A program made the translations under genes and the position numbers. Positions 42,317 through 48,074 of a stretch of DNA of 48,227 bases are shown here, piece by piece. Position 1 is the stretch's first letter; each line of letters opens with the position of its first letter. The stretch comes from a virus, in IMG/VR virus record IMGVR_UViG_3300021197_001498, positions 1 to 48,227 of that record, one strand, 5' to 3'. Under the pieces are notes generated by a model. It did not search any database and was not told the origin of the DNA. It saw only the letters and a program-made list of their open reading frames with translations.

Positions 42317-42739
42317 TCAAGATTTTTCCGATCGCCGTGCAGCCAAGAAGTCGGACAACTCTTGCTCGTTGACCAGTGTTTCCGGGGCCGGCTTTCGGAT
42401 GCCGATACTACTTTCGTGGTGGACTTTCATCAAGTCAGCCACTGCATCTACCGGCAGGCCCACGTCCCTTGGGTCAACGGGGAGCGCGGCGATTGCATCC
42501 ATCAGCGCCCACAATGCCACGCGGAACCGGTTGCGCTGGTCGATGATGTCAGCGAGGGGCTCGCCCTCCCTGTAGTCGTCGCCGAGTCGGTGCTCGGTAG
42601 CCTCCTCCCAGTCATCGTCCTTGATGACCACGCATACGGGCTCAGTGTCATCGACAACCGCCCATGTCGGGTCGGTCTGGTCCGGGTCGAGAACGACGAC
42701 GACGCTCTCTTTCTCGTGGACTCCTCGTATCTTGGTCAT
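42317..42739 (-). CDS. Unrecognised acidic early protein
   Basis: 140 residues, very acidic at the N-terminus (VVVVLDPDQTDPTWAVVDDTEPVCVVIKDDDWEEATEHRLGDD), with a helical middle (DIIDQRNRFRVALWALMDAIAALP) and a charged end. Its start overlaps the previous stop by ATGA. No family is recognised. Net charge is strongly negative, as in some DNA-mimic or inhibitor proteins; this is only a compositional remark. Confidence 0.65.
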   Translation of the reverse strand: MTKIRGVHEKESVVVVLDPDQTDPTWAVVDDTEPVCVVIKDDDWEEATEHRLGDDYREGEPLADIIDQRNRFRVALWALMDAIAALPVDPRDVGLPVDAVADLMKVHHESSIGIRKPAPETLVNEQELSDFLAARRSEKS

Positions 42740-43053
42740 GCCTTGGTTCCCTTCTTTTTCCTGCGGGCGCCCAACTTCGGGCCCTGTTTCTTTTCCCCGT
42801 CGTCGACCGTGAGCATGAGCACGATAGTTCCGGAAGATGCATCACTAGATACTTTCCGGCACTGTACCTTGAGCCCAGCCCTGCGATTGTGCTGGTACAC
42901 GGCGGCCCGGAAGTTGTTGCCCTCTCCGGCGGGCATCTCAGCCCGAATGCCCTCGCCCTTGCTCAGTCCCTCCATCTTGCGTTGGAGTTCCTCGTGTGTG
43001 GTCCTCGTCCTTGCGGGCGCCTTTACCTTGGTTAGTTTGTATTTGTATTTCAT
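42736..43053 (-). CDS. Small basic early protein
   Basis: 105 residues, highly basic. A helical stretch TTHEELQRKMEGLSKGEGIRAEM is followed by RAAVYQHNRRAGLKVQCRKVSSDASSGTIVLML, which resembles a DNA-contacting domain, then GARRKKKGTKA. GAAGGAG precedes ATG. It carries the same hairpin leader as the two genes upstream. Function unknown. Confidence 0.68.
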   Translation of the reverse strand: MKYKYKLTKVKAPARTRTTHEELQRKMEGLSKGEGIRAEMPAGEGNNFRAAVYQHNRRAGLKVQCRKVSSDASSGTIVLMLTVDDGEKKQGPKLGARRKKKGTKA

Positions 43054-43109
43054 ACGCTGATTCTCCTTCTGCTTTCTCCGGCTGTGCCGGTGCTATCTTG
43101 AACCGCGGC

Positions 43110-43340
43110 CTACACCGACAAGTATTCGACGTAGTAGTTATTCATAGGGCCGCATACGATATCGTTCTTCTTGCTCGCTATCTTGAAGTCGTCCGTTCGT
43201 CCCTCGATCACCTCGAACAGATCTACCTTGTCAAGCACTCGCCCGACCTTCCGCTCGGCGGACTGTTCGCTCGCTGCCTCGACCGTGAAGGTTGCCTCGA
43301 CCGTGATGGTGGCCGTGACCTCGTGGGATTCCATTGTCAT
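43110..43340 (-). CDS. Unrecognised small acidic protein
   Basis: 76 residues: a beta-rich start (HEVTATITVEATFTVEAASEQSAERKVGRVLDKVDLFEVIEG) and a charged end. The TVEA repeats suggest a small beta/alpha fold, like a ferredoxin-like half. AAGGAG in the shared leader precedes ATG 43340. No family is recognised. Confidence 0.65.
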   Translation of the reverse strand: MTMESHEVTATITVEATFTVEAASEQSAERKVGRVLDKVDLFEVIEGRTDDFKIASKKNDIVCGPMNNYYVEYLSV

Positions 43341-43375
43341 CGTGTCGCTCCTTCCGGCTGTGCCGGGGTTTGTGT

Positions 43376-43513
43376 TCAGTTCTCGTCGAACCCGTTCTGG
43401 TTCAGGAAGTGGATAACATCGCGGGCAAACACACGCTCGTCTACGTCGCCCTTGCCCTGCAGTACCGTGGCGGCTTCGTACGCTTTGTTCAATGCTTCTA
43501 CTAGGTCGTCCAT
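43376..43513 (-). CDS. Tiny acidic protein behind the repeated leader
   Basis: 45 residues, MDDLVEALNKAYEAATVLQG...VIHFLNQNGFDEN, acidic and helical. ATG 43513 is preceded by AAGGAGCGACACG in the same 33-bp cassette that precedes the next gene. This shared leader is the main evidence that it is real. Function unknown. Confidence 0.68.
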   Translation of the reverse strand: MDDLVEALNKAYEAATVLQGKGDVDERVFARDVIHFLNQNGFDEN

Positions 43514-43561
43514 CGTGTCGCTCCTTCCGGCTGTGCCGGGGTTGAGTCCGGTTCAGCCCGC

Positions 43562-43602
43562 CCCCGCCGATGCGGGGACAGGTGAACAGGAGTCCTATCT
43601 TG
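43562..43602 (-). terminator. Hairpin with adjacent motif, leftward
   Basis: CCCCGC-CGAT-GCGGGG (43562-43577) is a GC-rich hairpin just downstream of the stop of 43604-44005. A CAAGATA copy (43596-43602) lies between stop and stem. The neighbouring GGTGAACAGGAGT also occurs beside the hairpin at 45190-45227. No U-run follows. Confidence 0.5.
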
Positions 43603-43603
43603 A

Positions 43604-44005
43604 TCAGGCGGAACCCAGGATCTCGTCGCAGGCCTCGCCCCAGTTCGACTCGGTCATCATCGAGTACGTCGTTACCTTGTTAAGGAAGTCGAACGCGGTT
43701 CGATCAGTCACCCCATCAAGGTGCGCATTCACTCGGGTCATGAAGATGATCATGCCGGCGCCGATGGCTGCCATGCATTCTTCGTTGGCCTTGTTCGTGT
43801 GTGTCAAGATAAAGTCCCGGAACGACTCGGCGACCTGCTTGCAGTTCTCGGCGGCGGGCGTGTCCTCGTCCCACTCCTCCGGGGTCATATCTTCCGGGCT
43901 TCGCCCGGAGTTCTCGATCATGAAGGCCTGCGTTGCGATGTTAGCGGCGGAGTGGGTGAAGACCTCGATGGCCTTTGACGGTGAAAGATCCATGATATCT
44001 ATCAT
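43604..44005 (-). CDS. Unrecognised helical early protein
   Basis: 133 residues, mostly helical and acidic: SPSKAIEVFTHSAANIATQAFMIENSG, NCKQVAESFRDFILTHTNKANEECMAAIGAGMIIFMTRVNAHLD, then FDFLNKVTTYSMM. A short hydrophobic run (AAIGAGMIIFM) is not long enough for a membrane span. ATG 44005 is preceded by CAAGGTA, a motif copy that may double as ribosome binding site. No family is recognised. Confidence 0.68.
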   Translation of the reverse strand: MIDIMDLSPSKAIEVFTHSAANIATQAFMIENSGRSPEDMTPEEWDEDTPAAENCKQVAESFRDFILTHTNKANEECMAAIGAGMIIFMTRVNAHLDGVTDRTAFDFLNKVTTYSMMTESNWGEACDEILGSA

Positions 44006-44028
44006 TGATTTGTACCTTGTTCGTTGTT

Positions 44029-44068
44029 GGCGGTGCTCGGGCAAGATACGCCCCACCCGAACACCGCC
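44029..44068 (-). terminator. Strong hairpin with motif in the loop, leftward
   Basis: A 13-bp stem (44029-44041 with 44056-44068) contains one G-U pair only when read on the leftward strand. The 14-nt loop contains CAAGATA on the top strand (44042-44048). It lies between the DUF3846 gene and 43604-44005. Confidence 0.75.
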
Positions 44069-44093
44069 GGGGTTTGGTTTGTGTGCGCCTGGA

Positions 44094-44477
44094 TCAGCCT
44101 TCCATTATCGTGAATGACGGCTCGACCCAGAACCTCGGCACCGTTTCCACGATGTCGTCTGAAATGCTCGTGTTGTATCCGGTGTCCGGGTCAACGGGAC
44201 CGACGATAAGGACGTCGCCGTGGATCGGCTGATCGAGGGCGGGGTAGATGTTGCTGCGGAGGAGCCAGAGGCACGCGGTCATATTGATGGGCGACTCGGT
44301 GATCCTGCCCTCCTCGTGGATGTAGGCATCGAATCCGTGGTTCGAGTTCTCCGTGGGCAGGAGTTCAATATATCCCCCGACTGCCCGCTGCATGTCCTTG
44401 AAGTTCTCGATCTGGACCCGGTCAATCTTGCCGTTCGTCCTGAGGATGGCCCCGGCAATGGGTTCCCTGTTCGTCAT
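44094..44477 (-). CDS. DUF3846 family protein
   Basis: 127 residues. REPIAGAILRTNGKIDRVQIENFKDMQRAVGGYIELL, then DAYIHEEGRITESPINMTACLWL, and PIHGDVLIVGPVDPDTGYNTSISDD match the DUF3846 pattern ('VGGYIE', 'NEEG', 'G---I-G--LIVG--D--G') found widely in phages and mobile elements; function unknown. AAAGGA sits before ATG 44477. An upstream in-frame ATG at 44591 would start almost exactly at the promoter's transcription start, giving a leaderless mRNA with 38 extra residues. Confidence 0.78.
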   Translation of the reverse strand: MTNREPIAGAILRTNGKIDRVQIENFKDMQRAVGGYIELLPTENSNHGFDAYIHEEGRITESPINMTACLWLLRSNIYPALDQPIHGDVLIVGPVDPDTGYNTSISDDIVETVPRFWVEPSFTIMEG

Positions 44478-44598
44478 CTTGGTAGTCCTTTCGGCGTTCG
44501 CCTTGTCTCGTGCTTTGATGTATTCGGAAACGATCCGGCTACTGTCTGGTCCCAGTAGGACTGGGGGGAGTTCGTTGTCTCGTGTGTCCATGCTTCTC

Positions 44599-44626
44599 AT
44601 TATACAGGGCTTTCTTAGTATGTCAA
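44599..44626 (-). promoter_or_regulatory. Perfect sigma-70 promoter, leftward
   Basis: TTGACA (44621-44626) and TATAAT (44599-44604) on the minus strand are exact consensus with a 16-bp spacer, the same as at 39649-39676. Start of transcription near 44592. It drives DUF3846 and downstream early genes. Confidence 0.88.
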
Positions 44627-44695
44627 CCCCATGTATACAGATTCTCATATTTATTTCCACGGGGCTGCGGGTGTGGATGATCGTGGGCCTGAGGT

Positions 44696-45130
44696 CTACG
44701 CCGAAAGCCGCCGGGCCCGCCTGATCCTCGCGGCCCTCCGGATATCCTCGGCGTGTACCTTGGCGTACCCGTCGAGGTGCGACTTCGCCCGTTCGAGATC
44801 TCCCCGGTTGCTGTCGGTTACGTTCCGCTTGTACTGCCGCTGCGCGTCCGTATCTTCCGGCAGTACCTTGATCATGAAGACTAGATCCTGCTGGTACCGC
44901 TCGACTCGCCCTAGCGTGCGGTGGTATTCATCCAAGATACGCAGGACTCTTTCGGCTTCGGGGTCGTTGACTCCGCCGCTGCTGAATGAGTCCATCCATT
45001 CGACCAAGATGTCGACGGCGGTTACGTGGTCCACCCCGAAGGTATCTTCAAGGTACGGGGATGCTCCCCACATATTCGTTGCCCCGCTCTCGCGCAGTCG
45101 ATTCAAGAATCTGCTGTGCTCTGCTTTCAT
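44696..45130 (-). CDS. Conserved early phage protein (LRESGATNM type)
   Basis: 144 residues. The N-terminus FLNRLRESGATNMWGASPYLEDTFGVDHVTAVDILVEWMDSF follows a pattern I have seen in phage proteins of unknown role ('LR-SG--NM-GA-P-L---F-----A--IL--WM'). The rest is charged and helical (LDEYHRTLGRVERYQQDLVFMI, ERAKSHLDGYAKVHAEDIRRAARIRRARR). AAAGGAG precedes ATG 45130 and a TATCTTG copy overlaps the start. The longer start at 45211 lies inside the terminator and is rejected. Confidence 0.72.
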   Translation of the reverse strand: MKAEHSRFLNRLRESGATNMWGASPYLEDTFGVDHVTAVDILVEWMDSFSSGGVNDPEAERVLRILDEYHRTLGRVERYQQDLVFMIKVLPEDTDAQRQYKRNVTDSNRGDLERAKSHLDGYAKVHAEDIRRAARIRRARRLSA

Positions 45131-45189
45131 ATCTTGTACTCCTTTGTTGCCCGGGCACCATTGCCCGGAGGGGATCCAATCCGGATCAG

Positions 45190-45227
45190 CCCGACCCGTC
45201 TCCGGCAACAAGCCGGGACGGGTCGGG
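45190..45227 (-). terminator. Long hairpin terminator, leftward
   Basis: CCCGACCCGTC (45190-45200) pairs with GACGGGTCGGG (45217-45227), and inside it CCGGC-AACAA-GCCGG continues, giving about 16 bp with one bulged base. It lies just after the VWA-like gene. No strong U-run follows. Confidence 0.72.
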
Positions 45228-45241
45228 TGAACAGGAGTAGA

Positions 45242-46309
45242 TCAGTCTGCGAACTGGTTTATCTTGCCGGTCAGCATCCGGGCCGTGCCCGCTGCGCCGC
45301 CGCGATCCCACGCGTGCTGAACGAGCATGTCCACCTTGACGATCTCGTCGAGGATGCTAGCGGGCACCGACTTCGACCGCCCGCGGCCACTCGTCGACAC
45401 CCCGTGCATGCACCATTGAGCCCGGAACCCGAGGTCACGAAGTGTGCCCGCTTGGCATATGCTCAGCAACTTCTCAGAATCGAACCGCTGGCCAGCGGCC
45501 TTGATCGGGAACGACTCGCCGACCCATCGACGCCGGCCGGCTTTCAAGCCTCCAAGATGCAGCCCGCACGGGGACCATCGCGTCTCTTTGCAGCAGTCGA
45601 CCATGGATAGGTGCATGCCCACGATCTCGACCCCGTACCCCAGTGCCTCGAACTGCTCTACCAAGGTACCGACCATGGCGGCTGTCCGAATGAACTGCTC
45701 GCGACTCTCGCCGCAGTTCATCGAGACGCTGACGCCAAGCCGTACGATACTGCGCTGGGCGTTCCGGCTGAGCCGGTTGAATACGGGAGCAGGCTTCCCA
45801 GTCTGCCGTGCGTCAAGATACCTTGGCACCGACAAGCCGCCGCCGGCATATGCCCGGACCCGCTTCCGCTTATTCGTCGTGCACCGTCCGACACCTGCGG
45901 ATATCATCTCAGCCCGCAGGCTGTCCATGGTGCTACGATACAGATCACGAGCCCAGTCGCCCGGGGCCAAGCCGCGGCGCCATTGATCCTGAGTCTCCTC
46001 GCGGGTCTGTCCGTAGGTCCATGCCTCGCCTTGCCCCGATGCTCGCCAGTGCTCGTTGCCGGCTGCTAACTTTCCATCCTCGCGGTCCCCGGGGATCGGG
46101 AGCATATCTTGCACTGTCGTCCGGTAGTGGTCGAAGTCGCGGAAGCGGGCATGGGAGACGATGTAGCCCTGTGAATCCTCTTCGATCGTCCCGAAATGCG
46201 TCGTGCGATCGAAGAGCGGGGTCGGGTCGCCTGTGCCCTCAAGGTACTTTCGATCCGTCCAGATCGGGTTGGACTCGGGGTATCTGAATCGTGTCTTGGT
46301 AGCGGTCAT
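45242..46309 (-). CDS. VWA-like partner of the MoxR ATPase
   Basis: 355 residues. The middle (about 175-230), PAPVFNRLSRNAQRSIVRLGVSVSMNCGESREQFIRTAAMVGTLVEQFEALGYGVEIVGMH, has the size and strand-helix order of a von Willebrand A domain. The DxSxS metal site of a normal VWA is replaced by V-S-V-S-M-N, so metal binding may be lost. Its AAA+ neighbour (46402-47970) is of the MoxR kind, and MoxR/VWA pairs are a known chaperone and metal-insertion combination (CobS/CobT-like). GGAG lies 9 nt before the start. Assignment rests on context plus a weak motif. Confidence 0.5.
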   Translation of the reverse strand: MTATKTRFRYPESNPIWTDRKYLEGTGDPTPLFDRTTHFGTIEEDSQGYIVSHARFRDFDHYRTTVQDMLPIPGDREDGKLAAGNEHWRASGQGEAWTYGQTREETQDQWRRGLAPGDWARDLYRSTMDSLRAEMISAGVGRCTTNKRKRVRAYAGGGLSVPRYLDARQTGKPAPVFNRLSRNAQRSIVRLGVSVSMNCGESREQFIRTAAMVGTLVEQFEALGYGVEIVGMHLSMVDCCKETRWSPCGLHLGGLKAGRRRWVGESFPIKAAGQRFDSEKLLSICQAGTLRDLGFRAQWCMHGVSTSGRGRSKSVPASILDEIVKVDMLVQHAWDRGGAAGTARMLTGKINQFAD

Positions 46310-46354
46310 GTCATGTACTCCTGTGTTGTTGTAAATCCTGGGTTTCGAGTCGTC

Positions 46355-46394
46355 TATCTTGAATCCCCTGCTCCGCCGTCAAGCGGTGCAGGGG
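46355..46394 (-). terminator. Hairpin followed by the motif, leftward
   Basis: CCCCTGC (46365-46371) pairs with GCAGGGG (46388-46394), with an inner CCGC/GCGG stem. On leftward RNA the hairpin follows the stop of the AAA+ gene, and a CAAGATA copy (top-strand TATCTTG at 46355-46361) begins three bases beyond it. Confidence 0.62.
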
Positions 46395-46401
46395 GGAGCG
46401 G

Positions 46402-47970
46402 TCATCCCAAGCCGTGCGACTTGCAGATCTCCCGAACGTCTACCTTGAGTCGTTCGGCTTCATCCCAGTCGGCGGTCAAGCCCTCAACGATCTCCCGATC
46501 GGTCATGGCCATGGTGCCGCCCTTGGATCGGTGCTCGACTTCAAGCCGGGCAGCGTGGAAGTCGCGGGTCGTCACCATCCGGGCGGAGTCGAGATTGTAC
46601 GTCCGTACCTTGCCGCGGAGATCCCACAGAGCCGCGGCGAGATTGCCGTCCGGCAAGATGGCGGATTCCACCTTCTGGGAGTAGTCGACGAATACTCGAA
46701 CAAGGGCGGGGAATCGGGACATGGTCGCCCCGTCCTGCTTGGCCCGCCCTGTGTAATCGTCATCGTGGCCGCCCAAGGTATTGACCGCGACCATGGGCAT
46801 GAACCGCTCATGCTTCCGGGCCGACAGGTTCCCCGTACGCTGCGGCACCGGGGCCGAGTCGCCGCCGTCGAGGATGGCATTCAACGCGACCCCCGTCGCC
46901 GGGTCGAGGGCATCGAACTCATCGAGGAAGAGCACCATGCCCTGTTCGTACGCTTCGAGCACCGGCCCGGGGTGGAACGTGCCCTCCGCGTCGCGGGCGC
47001 CCAGCAGATCGTAGATGCTGGTCTCCGCCGTGCACGATACGATACGGAACTGGTCGCCGTATCCCATGGCATCGGCGATGCCCCGGATGATCGTCGACTT
47101 GCCGGTGCCCTTGGGACCATGGAGCAGGAGCCGACCATGGACGGCTGCGGTCTTCAATGCCTTGGGCATCGACTCGTGGGCCCCGTCTACCTTGACCTCA
47201 TGCCCCCGCTCAGGGATCGTGATCTGGATGGGGGTCTGGGCTACCTTGCGGGCGGCTTCTGTGGCCAACTCGATCATGCGGGGCATGGCTTCGGTCAGCA
47301 GCCCCATGACGTGCGTTTCTCCGGATACCTTGGAGACCGCTCCAATCTTCTCCCACGACTCCTCAGTGTCGGGGATGTACGGCCCTCCTGCGGGCGGCTC
47401 CTCTCCGGGCTGCTCCTCCTCGCCCTCGCCGGGCTCTCCCTCTCCGCCCTCGCCGCCCTCGCCGGGCTCTCCGCCCTCGCCGGGCTCTCCGCCCTCTCCG
47501 GGCTCTCCGCCCTCTCCGCCCTCTCCGCCCTCGCTGGGCTCTCCGCCCTCGCTGGGCTCTCCGCCCTCTCCGCCCTCGCCGGGCTTGCCGCCCTCTCCGG
47601 GCTCGCCGCCCTTGCCGGCCGCGGCTTCGATTGCCGATAGATCGAACTGGACTGGCTGCCCGGGGTCGGGGTCGGCGCCGCCGCCGGGCCCCACAACAGC
47701 GTCATACGGGTCGACTCCGAGCGCCTTGCAAGCCTTCTCGAATCCGGACCATCCCCTGCCGTCCGGTACGGCTGTGGGTTGACGCGTTTCGTACATGACG
47801 GCCGCGATCGGCTTGCCGCTCAGTGCGGCCGCTGTGACCTCATCCTTGCGTGCTACGTTGAGAGCGTCTGATTCGGACTGCCGCTCTCGCCGCAGTACCT
47901 TGGCCTGCTCGTTTGAGTTCAGGCCCTCCGTCATTCTGGCCCAGTCGGTCGGGCTGATTGGATCGTACAT
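46402..47970 (-). CDS. MoxR-type AAA+ ATPase with Gly/Glu repeat linker
   Basis: 522 residues. The N-terminus is helical; residues about 120-200 are a low-complexity GGE(P/G)(G/S)EGGE linker. The AAA+ core has LLLHGPKGTGKSTIIRGIADAMG (Walker A), IYDLLGARD, MVLFLDEFDALDP (Walker B), MVAVNTLGG (sensor 1) and MSRFPALVRVFVDY, the MoxR/CobS order. Such ATPases remodel or load protein partners. It is the first gene transcribed leftward from the right end, with AGGAG 9 nt before ATG 47970, and is followed by a VWA-like gene. In-frame upstream starts at 48048 lack a site. Confidence 0.82.
   Translation of the reverse strand: MYDPISPTDWARMTEGLNSNEQAKVLRRERQSESDALNVARKDEVTAAALSGKPIAAVMYETRQPTAVPDGRGWSGFEKACKALGVDPYDAVVGPGGGADPDPGQPVQFDLSAIEAAAGKGGEPGEGGKPGEGGEGGEPSEGGEPSEGGEGGEGGEPGEGGEPGEGGEPGEGGEGGEGEPGEGEEEQPGEEPPAGGPYIPDTEESWEKIGAVSKVSGETHVMGLLTEAMPRMIELATEAARKVAQTPIQITIPERGHEVKVDGAHESMPKALKTAAVHGRLLLHGPKGTGKSTIIRGIADAMGYGDQFRIVSCTAETSIYDLLGARDAEGTFHPGPVLEAYEQGMVLFLDEFDALDPATGVALNAILDGGDSAPVPQRTGNLSARKHERFMPMVAVNTLGGHDDDYTGRAKQDGATMSRFPALVRVFVDYSQKVESAILPDGNLAAALWDLRGKVRTYNLDSARMVTTRDFHAARLEVEHRSKGGTMAMTDREIVEGLTADWDEAERLKVDVREICKSHGLG
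47395..47625. repeat. GC-rich repeats encoding the Gly/Glu linker
   Basis: Variants of GCCCTCGCCGGGCTCTCC run in tandem across the linker of the AAA+ gene. Copies differ by C/T and S/G swaps, pointing to slippage or unequal exchange. Copy number may vary among relatives. Confidence 0.8.
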
Positions 47971-48046
47971 CGTTGGATACTCCTGTTCGGAAGTGTGGGC
48001 ACCATTGCCCGGTTGTGTGATGCTCATCGACATGATGGGCATCCCC

Positions 48047-48074
48047 ACGATAGCACGATCCGGAGAATGTGCAA
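48047..48074 (-). promoter_or_regulatory. Probable rightmost early promoter, leftward
   Basis: On the minus strand TTGCAC (48069-48074) and TATCGT (48047-48052) are separated by 16 bp, the same spacer as the two perfect promoters. A start near 48040 gives a 70-nt leader to the AAA+ gene. The hexamers are weaker than consensus. Confidence 0.55.

Larger units (their letters stand above)
43076..43543 (-). repeat. Repeated hairpin-plus-RBS leader cassette
   Basis: The 33-bp segment at 43338-43370 recurs exactly at 43511-43543. On the leftward RNA it holds the small hairpin CCGGC-ACA-GCCGG, then AAGGAG and the start codon. A partial third copy of the hairpin is at 43076-43090 before the next gene's AAGGAG. 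Three consecutive small genes (starting at 43513, 43340 and 43053) thus have one kind of leader. Confidence 0.8.

Noticed and set aside
42996-44117. 373-residue + strand open frame across the early genes
   Set aside because: It spans several leftward genes, leaders and terminators in antisense; no supporting motif.
47395-47625. CRISPR-like or regulatory DNA repeat
   Set aside because: In-frame coding repeat of a Gly/Glu linker explains it.
46414-47640. 408-residue + strand open frame opposite the AAA+ gene
   Set aside because: It is antisense to a gene with clear Walker motifs, has no recognisable domain, and its Leu/Ala repeats are the reverse of the Gly/Glu repeat.
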